Below are positions 8,474 through 16,828 of a stretch of 64,000 nt of DNA, piece by piece. Within the stretch, counting starts at the first letter, position 1. Every line of letters starts with the position of its first letter. The notes below the pieces were generated by a model. The model was not told where the DNA came from. It ran no database searches and was given only the letters and a program-made list of their open reading frames with translations. Source of the stretch: Variovorax sp. N23 (lineage in GTDB: Bacteria > Pseudomonadota > Gammaproteobacteria > Burkholderiales > Burkholderiaceae_C); NCBI RefSeq assembly GCF_025486315.1, contig NZ_JAOOPY010000002.1:419332-483331 (forward strand), read 5' to 3'. The position numbers and the translations under genes were made by a program.

Positions 8474-9799
8474 TCAATGTGCGGAAAACTTGATGTCGTA
8501 CTCCAACTTGTCGATGGCCTCCTTCAAGATCTCCATCGGCTTCTTTTTCTGATAGTTCGTAAAGTGCGGGCTCGAAAAATCAACGCGCTTCTGTTCGAAG
8601 TGCCCCACGATGCCCATGAGGATGGCAGGATGCACCCCCGTGTTGGTCATCCGGTTGATAAAGGTGACGCGGAACGAGTGGAAGACCTTGCGTGACTCCT
8701 TGATACCAACGAGGTCAAGGTACTGGCCGAATCGGCGCGAGCAGTTGCGCGAGTAGCCATTCTTGCCGGGCTTGATGTGCGGGAACAATTGAACGTGTCC
8801 CGCCGCTCTGACTGTCTCCACGTACTTCAAAAAACCTGACTCCACGACGCGTTCGTGCAGCGGAATCTTTCGGATGGAGTTGAGGTTCTTGTCCTTGTCA
8901 ATGTCCAAGAGCCAGACTCCGTCTTCGTTCTGAATCTGCGAAACCTTGAGGTTGGCGAGTGTCTCAATGCGAGCGCCCGTGTACAGCCCAAGAAACGGTA
9001 CCCACAGGTAGTCCGGCTCGTTCATGTATTCGGCATAGCCGGGGTTCTCAAAAATCAGTCTCAAGTCGCTGTCGGTGAACTCGCGATAGCTTTGCGTTGC
9101 CGCCTGAATCTTGGCTTTGCTGGAAACGCCGAGTTTGTCAAACGGGTTCGCGCTGAAATACAGCTTGTTCCTGATGGCGTAGCTGAAGAGGTCCTTCATG
9201 TACGACAGCTTCTTGTTGATGCTCGGCGGTTTCGCGCCGTCGGAGATCATCCTGTTCTTGAAGCTGGTGGCCTGCTCGTCGCTCATGGAGTTCATGTCGG
9301 CATCGGTGAACAGCCGTGCGTACTCGTTGTAGGTGGACTGCTTTTCTTCAATGGTCTTGCGCGTGTTGTCCAGCTTCTTTTCCGCGAGATAGAGGCCGAC
9401 GACTTCGCTGAAGATTTTCGTTCTTGCCTTGGCAGGGGCAACCGGAGCGGGCGGCGGTGTGGCGGCGTCCGTGGGCGCGATTCCGAGGTGGGCCTGCACA
9501 TCTGCAATGTGCGCCGTACTTTCCTTCAGGAACTGCTGCAAATCGCCGCGTTCAAGCAGTTCCTTCAGTCGTTCGTAGTCGTCCGCCGTGTGGACATTGG
9601 AGATCTTGAACCCGGATGGAAACTCAACATCAAGCTTGCGAAGGGGCATGGCGCGGCCAAGGTGGAAGTTCAGGGCCAGCAGTTTAGCTGTGGCCCAGTC
9701 CTTGGTGCGGAGGGAGGTGCGCACCTCGCTGCCGTTGCGATAAATGCGGAGATAGTAGACGCCGTGCCGGGATTTCAGCACGTTCGGTAGTCTGTTCAT
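8474..9799 (-). CDS. Tyrosine recombinase / integrase of the element
   Basis: A 441-residue phage-type integrase. All core catalytic residues are visible: Arg277 (TGARIE), His374 and Arg377 (HSFR), His400 (VGH) and the nucleophile Tyr416 (TNYQ). The N-terminus has the short beta-rich arm (YYLRIYRNGSEVRTSL) common to integrases of genomic islands, and residues about 130-230 form the SAM-like core-binding domain. The gene begins 80 bp from the 3' end of a tRNA-Met gene and points away from it, the usual arrangement for an element integrated into a tRNA 3' end. It should catalyse integration and excision. Confidence 0.93.
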   Translation of the reverse strand: MNRLPNVLKSRHGVYYLRIYRNGSEVRTSLRTKDWATAKLLALNFHLGRAMPLRKLDVEFPSGFKISNVHTADDYERLKELLERGDLQQFLKESTAHIADVQAHLGIAPTDAATPPPAPVAPAKARTKIFSEVVGLYLAEKKLDNTRKTIEEKQSTYNEYARLFTDADMNSMSDEQATSFKNRMISDGAKPPSINKKLSYMKDLFSYAIRNKLYFSANPFDKLGVSSKAKIQAATQSYREFTDSDLRLIFENPGYAEYMNEPDYLWVPFLGLYTGARIETLANLKVSQIQNEDGVWLLDIDKDKNLNSIRKIPLHERVVESGFLKYVETVRAAGHVQLFPHIKPGKNGYSRNCSRRFGQYLDLVGIKESRKVFHSFRVTFINRMTNTGVHPAILMGIVGHFEQKRVDFSSPHFTNYQKKKPMEILKEAIDKLEYDIKFSAH

Positions 9800-9879
9800 T
9801 GGGGAGACCGTGTCACTGACCGTCTCACCTCACGAATCAAGCCTTGATTTTTCCCTTTAAAATCAACGACTTACCAAAA

Positions 9880-9910
9880 TGGTGGCTCTTCACGGATTCG
9901 AACCGCGGAC
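9880..9910. other. Probable attachment-site end of the integrative element (overlaps tRNA 3' end)
   Basis: The element and its integrase lie immediately 3' of the tRNA-Met gene, so the crossover most likely lies in the T-arm/acceptor part of the tRNA. The tRNA is intact, as expected when the element restores the gene end. No second copy of this segment was noticed between 1 and 8474, so the partner site should lie left of the window. The exact core cannot be fixed from one side. Confidence 0.5.
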
Positions 9911-9956
9911 CTGTGGATTATGATTCCATCGCTCTAACCGACTGAGCTAAAGAGCC
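9880..9956 (-). tRNA. tRNA-Met (anticodon CAT)
   Basis: On the minus strand, 77 bases fold as a complete tRNA. The acceptor stem is GGCTCTT/AAGAGCC, the D arm GCTC/GAGC, the anticodon loop ATCATAA with CAT at positions 34-36, and the T loop TTCGAAT. The CCA end is encoded. The body resembles elongator tRNA-Met of betaproteobacteria rather than the initiator. A lysidine-modified tRNA-Ile2 also has CAT but fits less well. The 3' end borders the integrated element. Confidence 0.93.
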
Positions 9957-9992
9957 GAGCCCGAGATTATAGCCCGGTCGGTGGCAGGCTCG

Positions 9993-11540
9993 TCAACCGC
10001 CTTTCGGCAACTGGGCCAACTCGTCGCTCACCAGCCGCACGATGAGCCGGTCCAGCGTCTGCACCGAGTAGTTGCTCACGTCGTGCACGGTCTCGCGGCC
10101 CGGGCCGCTCGAAGGGCGTTCGGCTTCCTTGTAGGTGAGGAAGACGAAGCGCCCGCCGGTGTACTGCGCCATCTGCCGCTGCACGACCTCGCCCTGCTTG
10201 TCGAGCCCGCTCGCCCCCACGCTGAAGATCTTGATGCCCTTGCCCAGGGCGGCGAGCATGTCGTCGTCGTACTGCGGGCCGCCGTAATCCAGGTGCGGCG
10301 GCGCGTCGGCCAGCAGCACGACCATGCGGGTGGCGCCGCTGCCGCGCCAGCTCAGGCGGTGCACGGTCTCGTGCAGGGCTTCGTTCATGGCTTCGGGATA
10401 GTCGCCACCGCCGTTGGCCTGCAGCGCGTTCAGCATGCCCTGGAAGGCGCCGAGGTCGTTGGTGAAGTCGTGGCTGCGCAGCAGAAACTCGTCGCCCTTG
10501 TCGCGGTACGCCACCAGGCCGAAGCAGGTGTCGGGGCGGCTGGGCAGTTGCGCGACCTCGTTGGCGATGCTGCGCAGCGTGGTCTTCAGGCGGCCGATCT
10601 CGTCGGCCATGGAGCCGGTGGCGTCGATGAGGAAGACGAGGTCGAGCCGCGCCCGCGCCGGGGCGGCGCTGTCGGCCAGCACCACGTCGACCGCGCTCTT
10701 CTGGCCGCGGCGCAGGAAGGCGCTGGTCTGGCGGCCGTCCTTGCGAACGGCGACTTCGTAGATCGCGCTGCGGGTGGTGTCGACGGCGTCGGGGTGCAGC
10801 CAGGCGCGGCCGCCGGCGTCGGTGCGGGCCCACAGGGTGGCGCCGCTGGGGGCGGTCACGGCGACTTCGGCGTCGGGCACGACGGTGCCGCGCGCATTGC
10901 GCACCTGTAGCAGGTAGCGCTCGCGCACGTCGCGGGCGCGGTGGGCGACCTGCGTGCGTTCGCGAAAGCGCAGGTATTCGCCGAAGTCGGCGTTGTCGTC
11001 GACCATGCCGGCGGTCACGGGCAGCGACTGGACGGGCGTGGGGCGCTGGCGCGGCGGCATGGGCAGGATCGACGCGGGCTCGGCTTCGCGCGCGATGGGC
11101 GATGCGGCCACGGGGGCGGGCGGCGGGGCCGGCATGGCGTCGGCATGTTCGAGCGCCATGCCGGCGTCGGCACGCTTGCTGTGTGCTTCGCGCAGCCGTT
11201 CCATGCGGCTCTCCGCGAGATGGCCGCGCATCGGGTTCGACGCGGGCTGCTGCAGATCGAAGCCGGGCACGTCACGCGTCTGGATGGGCCGCGCGCAATG
11301 CGTGGCCGACGGCGCCTGGAAGTTCGGCACGGTGCGCGCCACCGCGTTCGTCGGCCAGGGCGATGCCGTGCGTGTGGGCTCGGGCGGCATCGGCTCGGGC
11401 CAGACGGCGCCGGTGGGTGAAACGCCGGTCGCGTGGCAGGCGCTCAGCAGCACCTGCGCGCACAGGACGGCGATCAGCGCGCGAGGGCGGCGCACGGTGC
11501 GTGCGCGGGGTGAGGCGGCGGGAGCAGGGGCTTGGGTCAT
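9993..11540 (-). CDS. VWA-domain lipoprotein
   Basis: The start at 11540 gives 515 residues with a lipoprotein signal (arginine-rich start, LIAVLCAQVLLSAC), so the mature protein should be lipid-anchored at Cys. A long Pro/Ala-rich low-complexity stretch follows. Next is a beta-sandwich segment (about 225-290), then a von Willebrand A domain from about residue 297 with FLIDATGSM, a MIDAS metal-site variant with Thr in the second position. It diverges from an ECF sigma factor gene across 136 bp. A surface or periplasmic adhesion or sensing role controlled by that sigma factor is inference. A longer reading frame exists upstream but lacks a better signal peptide. Confidence 0.8.
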   Translation of the reverse strand: MTQAPAPAASPRARTVRRPRALIAVLCAQVLLSACHATGVSPTGAVWPEPMPPEPTRTASPWPTNAVARTVPNFQAPSATHCARPIQTRDVPGFDLQQPASNPMRGHLAESRMERLREAHSKRADAGMALEHADAMPAPPPAPVAASPIAREAEPASILPMPPRQRPTPVQSLPVTAGMVDDNADFGEYLRFRERTQVAHRARDVRERYLLQVRNARGTVVPDAEVAVTAPSGATLWARTDAGGRAWLHPDAVDTTRSAIYEVAVRKDGRQTSAFLRRGQKSAVDVVLADSAAPARARLDLVFLIDATGSMADEIGRLKTTLRSIANEVAQLPSRPDTCFGLVAYRDKGDEFLLRSHDFTNDLGAFQGMLNALQANGGGDYPEAMNEALHETVHRLSWRGSGATRMVVLLADAPPHLDYGGPQYDDDMLAALGKGIKIFSVGASGLDKQGEVVQRQMAQYTGGRFVFLTYKEAERPSSGPGRETVHDVSNYSVQTLDRLIVRLVSDELAQLPKGG

Positions 11541-11623
11541 CGACGACTCCGTGGTGATGGATGCAGGCTGATACGGCCGGCATTCGCTCGCGGGGTTCGT
11601 CGCTGAAAAAGAAAAGTGAAAGG

Positions 11624-11654
11624 CGCTAACCCCGATCCCGATCGGCAGCCGTAC
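11624..11654 (+). promoter_or_regulatory. Candidate ECF-type promoter before the sigma factor gene
   Basis: CTAACC and CCGTAC are about 16 bases apart and end 22 bases before the sigma factor start. AAC in the -35 and CGT in the -10 are typical of ECF promoters, which are often autoregulated. Only one site was judged by eye. Confidence 0.25.
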
Positions 11655-11676
11655 AAGCTGAGGTGAGAATCTGCCC

Positions 11677-12351
11677 ATGCTTTCCCCCGTGCCTGTCGAC
11701 GCTGTCGAGCCTGCCGAAGTCCCCCCTGACGCCATGCCCGACGACCAACTGATGCTGGCCTATGCCGGCGGCGACACCGGCGCCTTCGACGTGCTCTACG
11801 CGCGCCATGAAGGCGCGCTGTTCCGCTTCGTGCGGCGGCTGCTGGGCCTGCGCCTGGCGGCCGAGGTCGACGAGGTGTTCCAGGAAACCTGGGTGCGCAT
11901 CATCACGGCGCGCGATTCGTTCTCGCCGCAGGGCGCGGCCTGGCGCACCTGGGCCTTCACCATCGCGCACAACCTGGCCATGGACCGGCTGCGCGCGAGC
12001 GGCCGGCAGATGGTCGTGCATGTGCACGACGAGGGGCTCGACGCCGTGCAGCGCGTGGGCGGCCGGCTGCTCAACGGCCAGGGCCAGCCGGTCGATGCGG
12101 CGCACCCGTCGGCCGAGGACGAAGCCTTCTGGCGCTCGGCCGGCCGCCGCCTGCTGGCCTGCCTGAACGAGCTGCCCGACGACCAGCGCGCCGCCTTCCT
12201 GCTGCACCACGAAGACGGCTTCACCGTCGAGGCGATGGCCGCGGCGCTCGACGTCGGCTTCGAGACCGTCCGCAGCCGCCTGCGCTATGGGCTCAAGAAA
12301 CTGCGTGGCTGCATGGCGCGCTATCTGACGGTGCTGGGAGAGGGCGCATGA
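11677..12351 (+). CDS. RNA polymerase sigma factor, sigma-70 family (ECF-like)
   Basis: A 224-residue sigma factor. Region 2 spans about residues 40-110 (YARHEGALFRFVRR, VDEVFQETWVRI, AWRTWAFTIAHNLAMDRLR). Region 4 spans about 165-215 (LPDDQRAAFLLHHEDGFT, followed by a helix-turn-helix ending SRLRYGLKKLR). Regions 1 and 3 are lacking, as in ECF factors; a small insert separates the two domains. The ATGA overlap with the next gene, a membrane protein with anti-sigma layout, supports a sigma/anti-sigma pair. Confidence 0.88.
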   Translation: MLSPVPVDAVEPAEVPPDAMPDDQLMLAYAGGDTGAFDVLYARHEGALFRFVRRLLGLRLAAEVDEVFQETWVRIITARDSFSPQGAAWRTWAFTIAHNLAMDRLRASGRQMVVHVHDEGLDAVQRVGGRLLNGQGQPVDAAHPSAEDEAFWRSAGRRLLACLNELPDDQRAAFLLHHEDGFTVEAMAAALDVGFETVRSRLRYGLKKLRGCMARYLTVLGEGA

Positions 12352-13535
12352 GCGATCCGAAGTTGCCGGACGACGAGTGGGACGATGAGCGGGACGATGC
12401 CCTGGGTGGTGTCGACGACGGCGCGCTCCAGGATCCGCTGTTGCAGCAGGTGCTCGACCACGCACCCGACCAGGCGGCGACGCCCGATGCGGCGCTGCGC
12501 CAGTCCATCCGCGTGCTCGCGCATGAGGCGGTGGCGCCGTCGCTGCCCGCCGGCCCGGTCGGTGCGGCGCGGCCGTGGTGGCAACGGCTGCTCGGCATCG
12601 GCGGCGGCGCGGGCTCGCGCATGCCGTGGAATGCTGCCTTCGCGACCGTGCTGGTGGGCGTGCTGGTCACGGTGATGTGGCAGCGCGAACCGGTGCCCGG
12701 CGCCGAGCCGGACGCACCGATGCAGGAGCGCCAGGTCGCACCGGTGCCGGCAGCACCGCCGACGCCCGTCACGCCAGCGCCTGCATCCCAACCCGCCGAA
12801 GCACCGCCGACGCCGCCCCCGCCCAGCGTGCTCGACACCGCGCTGGCCGAATCGCGCGCCGTCACCGAAACGGCCAAGCGCGCGCTCGACGAACGCGACC
12901 GCGAACAGGAGCGCCTGGCTCGCCAGGCGGCGGCCGACCGCGAGGCCACGCTCGCGGCCGACAAGGCGGTCGAGCGTGCCCAGCAGGCGCTGGCGCGCGA
13001 AGAGGCGGCCAAGATGAAGGCGGAGCCGCCGCTGCCGCCGCCCGTGCAATGGCCACCGGCGCCAGCCGCACCGTCGACGCCGTCGACGAGCGCGGCGCCC
13101 GCCGGTGCGGCGATGCGCACCGCACCGCCGGCCGCATCGGCACCGCCGCGCGCGGCGGGCATGGCCGCCCCCGCAGCTGCACCTGCACCTGCACCTGCGG
13201 CGCCCACGCCCGAACCGACCTTCGATGCACTGGCCCAATGGACCCAGCTGCGCATCAGCCGCAACGGTGCCGACAGCCGCGTGCTGCCCCGCGCCGAAGC
13301 GCGTGATCTGGGCGGCCTGGTGGGCTCGGCGGCCCTGGCGGGTGTGGGCTCGCAGCCGCTGACGGGTGCGGTCGATTGGCGCGTCGCACTGGAACGCGAC
13401 GGCGAGGTGCTGGGGGTGCTCGAACTGGCCGGCGGCCAGGTGCGCTGGCGCGAGAAGGGCGTGCCGCCCGGCACCGGCCAGCCCGGCGCGGGCGCGTTGT
13501 CGTCGCTGCGCCAGGCGCTCGAAGAAGCGCGCTGA
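12348..13535 (+). CDS. Single-pass membrane protein, probable anti-sigma partner
   Basis: A 395-residue protein with an acidic cytoplasmic N-terminus (about 1-95) and one transmembrane segment (about 102-117, ending VMWQR). A very Pro/Ala-rich periplasmic region with a short charged coiled coil (about 165-225) and a small C-terminal domain follow. A run of ACCTGC repeats near 13178-13200 encodes an Ala-Pro tract. It overlaps the sigma gene by 4 bases. Topology and position are those of an anti-sigma factor, but no ZAS or other named anti-sigma motif is evident. Confidence 0.6.
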   Translation: MSDPKLPDDEWDDERDDALGGVDDGALQDPLLQQVLDHAPDQAATPDAALRQSIRVLAHEAVAPSLPAGPVGAARPWWQRLLGIGGGAGSRMPWNAAFATVLVGVLVTVMWQREPVPGAEPDAPMQERQVAPVPAAPPTPVTPAPASQPAEAPPTPPPPSVLDTALAESRAVTETAKRALDERDREQERLARQAAADREATLAADKAVERAQQALAREEAAKMKAEPPLPPPVQWPPAPAAPSTPSTSAAPAGAAMRTAPPAASAPPRAAGMAAPAAAPAPAPAAPTPEPTFDALAQWTQLRISRNGADSRVLPRAEARDLGGLVGSAALAGVGSQPLTGAVDWRVALERDGEVLGVLELAGGQVRWREKGVPPGTGQPGAGALSSLRQALEEAR

Positions 13536-13543
13536 CCGGGGCT

Positions 13544-13560
13544 CGCCGGCCGGGCCGGCG
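13544..13560. terminator. GC hairpin between convergent genes
   Basis: CGCCGGCC-G-GGCCGGCG is a perfect 8-bp inverted repeat with a one-base centre. It lies between the stops of the anti-sigma-like gene and the enoyl-CoA hydratase gene. No T tract follows on either strand, so a role in bidirectional termination is uncertain. Confidence 0.3.
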
Positions 13561-13568
13561 GCTGCGCG

Positions 13569-14348
13569 TCAGCTGTGCGTGAACGCGGCCTTGCGCTTGG
13601 CGATGAAGGCGTCCATGCCTTCCTTCTGGTCGTTGGTCGCGAACAGCGCATGGAACAGGCGGCGCTCGAACATCACGCCATCGCTCAGGCCGCTCTCGAA
13701 GGCGCGGTTGACCGATTCCTTGGCCGCCATCACCGCGACCTGCGAGAAGTCGGCGATGACCAGCGCGGCGCCCAGCGCCTCGTCGGCCAGCTTCTCGAAG
13801 GGCACGACACGGCTGACCAGGCCGGCGCGCTCGGCTTCGGCGGCGTCCATCATGCGGCCGGTCAGCGCCATGTCCATCGCCTTGCTCTTGCCCACTGCGC
13901 GCGGCAGGCGCTGCGTGCCGCCGGCGCCGGGGATCACGCCCAGCTTGATCTCGGGCTGGCCGAACTTGGCGTTGTCGGCCGCGATGATGAAGTCGCACAT
14001 CATCGCCAGCTCGCAGCCGCCGCCCAGCGCGAAGCCGCTCACGGCGGCGATCACCGGCTTGCGGATGCTGCGGACGGTTTCCCAGTTGCGGGTGATGTAG
14101 TCGCCCTTGTAGACGTCGACGAAGCTGTACTTGGCCATGGCGCCGATGTCGGCGCCGGCGGCGAAGGCGCGCTCGCTGCCGGTGACAATCATGCAGCCGA
14201 TGGCGGGGTCGGCGTCGAAGGCCTTGAGCGCTTCGCCCAGTTCGGTCATCAGCGCGTCGTTCAGCGCGTTCAGGGCCTTCGGGCGGTTGAGGGTGACGAT
14301 GCCGACCTTGCCGGCTTCGGTGCGCACTTCGATGTTCTCGTAGCTCAT
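13569..14348 (-). CDS. Enoyl-CoA hydratase
   Basis: A 259-residue crotonase-fold enzyme that should hydrate trans-2-enoyl-CoA in beta-oxidation. The two catalytic glutamates are present: Glu113 in [10 protein letters not shown] and Glu133 in GQPEIKLG. The oxyanion-hole segment FAAGADI (about 62-68) and the GGTQRLPR motif are typical. The start at 14348 matches the family length. No other fatty-acid genes adjoin. Confidence 0.93.
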   Translation of the reverse strand: MSYENIEVRTEAGKVGIVTLNRPKALNALNDALMTELGEALKAFDADPAIGCMIVTGSERAFAAGADIGAMAKYSFVDVYKGDYITRNWETVRSIRKPVIAAVSGFALGGGCELAMMCDFIIAADNAKFGQPEIKLGVIPGAGGTQRLPRAVGKSKAMDMALTGRMMDAAEAERAGLVSRVVPFEKLADEALGAALVIADFSQVAVMAAKESVNRAFESGLSDGVMFERRLFHALFATNDQKEGMDAFIAKRKAAFTHS

Positions 14349-14427
14349 GCTGTCTCCGTGAGGGGTGGATGGATGCGGGGGATGCGGGCCACTATACCCA
14401 GCACGGCAGCAAGTGGATGGCCTTCTT

Positions 14428-14448
14428 GTTGAGAATAATTCGCATCTA
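14428..14448. promoter_or_regulatory. Probable Fur box upstream of the DUF2325 gene
   Basis: GTTGAGAATAATTCGCATCTA resembles the GAGAAT-AATTCGCAT type of Fur-binding site seen before iron genes in betaproteobacteria. It ends 15 bases before the DUF2325 start, where a bound repressor would block transcription. This was judged by eye, without a score. Confidence 0.6.
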
Positions 14449-14463
14449 GAATGACTGCTCGAT

Positions 14464-15033
14464 ATGGAGTCGCCCATGGAAGAAACCACCGTCCTGCTGC
14501 GCGCCTATGCCCGGGCGCAGGAGCGCTGCTCGCGCCTGCTGGCCGATCAGGCCGCGCAGATCGTGCGCCTGCACGCGGCGCTGATCGTGCGCGATTCGGC
14601 GTTGGCGCTGGTGCGCGACGAACTGGCGGCCCGCGCGGCCACCGGCGCGGCCCTGCCGCAGCGGGTGCATGCGCTGCTCGCGCCGTCGCGCCGCCGGGCA
14701 CGGGGCACGGCCCCGGCGGCCGACCTGCGCGAGAAGGCCGTGCTGTGCGTCGGCCGGGCCGAGGAGGCGTCGGCGGTGGCGCGGCAACTGGTCGAGATCG
14801 CCGGCGGCCGCTACCTGCACCACGACGGCCAGGACGACGCCGATGCCGCCGCCCTCGAATCCAGCCTGCGCGCCGCCGACCTGGTGATCTGCCAGACCGG
14901 CTGCATGAGCCACGGCGCCTACTGGCGCGTGCAGGACCACTGCCGGCGCACCGGCAAGCCCTGCGTGATGGTGGGGCAGGAAGAGGCGCGGCCGATCCGC
15001 TTCGTGCGGCGCGGCGAACCGATCGAAAGTTAG
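14464..15033 (+). CDS. DUF2325 domain-containing protein
   Basis: A 189-residue protein. An N-terminal alpha-helical, probably coiled-coil part (about 1-60) is followed by an Arg-rich linker and a DUF2325 domain (about 88-189). The domain starts with KAVLCVGR, continues with [17 protein letters not shown] and ends with the KPCVMV strand, the pattern of this family. The fold is thought to bind metals or nucleotides, but no reaction is established. A probable Fur box sits just upstream, so iron control is likely. The start could also be the internal ATG at 14476. Confidence 0.8.
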   Translation: MESPMEETTVLLRAYARAQERCSRLLADQAAQIVRLHAALIVRDSALALVRDELAARAATGAALPQRVHALLAPSRRRARGTAPAADLREKAVLCVGRAEEASAVARQLVEIAGGRYLHHDGQDDADAAALESSLRAADLVICQTGCMSHGAYWRVQDHCRRTGKPCVMVGQEEARPIRFVRRGEPIES

Positions 15034-15037
15034 GCGT

Positions 15038-16828
15038 TCAGGCCAGCCAGGCCGAGAGCTTGGCGGCGTCCTGCGCGAACAGGCGCCAGGTGGTGACGCC
15101 CGTCGGCAAGGTGAGCGTCAGGCGCAGCAGCCGCTTGTCGCGCGCGATCAATGCCGTGATCTTCTTGTGCTCGCCCAGGTACAGCGCCAGGTCGTCGAGC
15201 TTCGACAGGCGCCAGCCCTGCACCGGGCGGCCCTTGGTGGCGGGCAGTTCGATGCCGATCCATTCGTCGTTGGCCGAGAAGCCAGCCTTCTCGGCGGCAC
15301 CGCCGCGCAGCACCATCTTCACCTGCACGCTGCCGTTGGCTTCGGCCACGCGCAGGCCGAGTTCCTGGGCGCGCTGCGCCGGGTCGTCCAGCGCAGCGAC
15401 GTCGTGGGCGCGCAGCAGGTCCGACAGCGGCAGTTCCTCGGCGGCATGCACCCAGTGCGCGAGTTCGGTGGCGTACGACCGGCCGCCCACCGTCTCGAGC
15501 GCGGCAGCGATGTCGTCCTCGTCGATCGGCCCGCCGTCGCTCTGCGTCCACAGCAGGCGCATCACGTCGTCGAGCGAGCCCTTGCCCTCGCGCCGCAGCG
15601 TGAGGTCGAAGCACATCGCGACCAGCGCGCCCTTGGTGTAGTAGCTGATGGTCTGGTTGGGCGTCTGCTCGTCCTGGCGGTAGTACTTGACCCAGGCGTC
15701 GAAGCTGGCCTCGGCCACCGACTGCACCAGCCGGCCCGGCGCCTGCTGCACCTGATTGATGGTTTTGTTGACCAGCCGCAGGTAGGTGGCGTCGTCGATG
15801 CGGCCGGCGCGGCGCAGCAGCAGATCGTCGTAGTAGCTGGTGAAGCCCTCGAAGAACCACAGCAGGCGGGTGTAGTTCTCCTGCGTGTAGTCGTAGCGCG
15901 CGAACTCCGCGGGCCGCAGCCGCTTCACGTTCCAGGTGTGGAAGTACTCGTGGCTGATCAGGCCCATCAGCGTCGTGTAGCCCTCGGGCTGCTTCGTGGC
16001 GTGGCGCTGCGGCAGGTCGTTCCGGGTGCAGATCAGCGCGGTCGAATGGCGGTGCTCGAGCCCACCATAGCCGTCGTCGACGGCGTTGAGCATGAAGACG
16101 TAGCGGTCGTGCGGCGGCTTGCCACCGCCGCGCTTGCCGACCTTGTCACCGTGCCAGAAGCGCATCTGCGTCTCGCAGATCGCCTGCGTGTCGGCGATCA
16201 GCCGTTCGCCATCGAACGAAGGCGGCGCGCCGGCCACCACGAAGCGGTGCGGCACGCCGCCGGCCTCGAAGTCAGCGCTCCAGAAGACGCCCATCTCGAC
16301 CGGGCTGTCGGCCAGCTCGTCGTAGCCCGAGGCGAGGTAATGGCCGAAGCCGTGCGCGTCGATCTTCACCGGCGGCAGGGCCGTGGCGCAGTGCCAGCGC
16401 GCCTGGCCGGCCACCGGCTTGGGCGCGACGATCTCCACCGCGTGCGGCGCGTCGGTGTGGCCGTCGACCTGCAGGCACAGGCTGGTGCCGTTGAAGAAGC
16501 CGCGATCGGCGTCGAGCCAGGCGGTGCGCACCGAGTGGTCGTACGCGCAGACCTCGTAGCGCAGCACCAGCGGCTTGTCCGGTGCGCAGCCGGTCTGCCA
16601 GCTGTGCTTGTCGAGCTGCGTCACCGGCACCTTGCGCCGGCCCTGCGTGGCCTGCAGGTTCTGCAGGTTCTTCGCGAACTCGCGCACCAGGTAGCTGCCG
16701 GGAATCCACACCGGCAGCGCAACGCGCTGAAGGGCCGAGGGGGATTCGATGGTCAGCGTGACGGCGAAGAGGTGGGCATGCCGGTCCGCGCATTCGACGC
16801 GGTAGTGGATCGCTGCGGTGCCTGTCAT
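15038..16828 (-). CDS. M61-family glycyl aminopeptidase-like protein with PDZ domain
   Basis: A 596-residue protein. The N-terminal beta domain (about 1-190) is followed by the M61 catalytic domain with HEYFH at 293-297, an exact HExxH zinc site, then WNVKRLRP and the downstream EGFTSYY segment that carries the third metal ligand. A PDZ domain occupies about 490-590 (RVAEANGSVQVKMVLRGGAA). The enzyme should be a zinc peptidase. No clear signal peptide is seen, so location is uncertain. Its ATG overlaps the dsbC stop by one base (TGATG), so it is translationally coupled. Confidence 0.9.
   Translation of the reverse strand: MTGTAAIHYRVECADRHAHLFAVTLTIESPSALQRVALPVWIPGSYLVREFAKNLQNLQATQGRRKVPVTQLDKHSWQTGCAPDKPLVLRYEVCAYDHSVRTAWLDADRGFFNGTSLCLQVDGHTDAPHAVEIVAPKPVAGQARWHCATALPPVKIDAHGFGHYLASGYDELADSPVEMGVFWSADFEAGGVPHRFVVAGAPPSFDGERLIADTQAICETQMRFWHGDKVGKRGGGKPPHDRYVFMLNAVDDGYGGLEHRHSTALICTRNDLPQRHATKQPEGYTTLMGLISHEYFHTWNVKRLRPAEFARYDYTQENYTRLLWFFEGFTSYYDDLLLRRAGRIDDATYLRLVNKTINQVQQAPGRLVQSVAEASFDAWVKYYRQDEQTPNQTISYYTKGALVAMCFDLTLRREGKGSLDDVMRLLWTQSDGGPIDEDDIAAALETVGGRSYATELAHWVHAAEELPLSDLLRAHDVAALDDPAQRAQELGLRVAEANGSVQVKMVLRGGAAEKAGFSANDEWIGIELPATKGRPVQGWRLSKLDDLALYLGEHKKITALIARDKRLLRLTLTLPTGVTTWRLFAQDAAKLSAWLA

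Noticed and set aside
1..8474. Second copy of the tRNA 3' end as left attachment site
   Set aside because: No repeat of the tRNA acceptor/T-arm segment was noticed by eye; the site is probably outside the window.
13178..13200. Short CCTGCA tandem repeat
   Set aside because: It is explained by an Ala-Pro-rich coding stretch in the anti-sigma-like gene.
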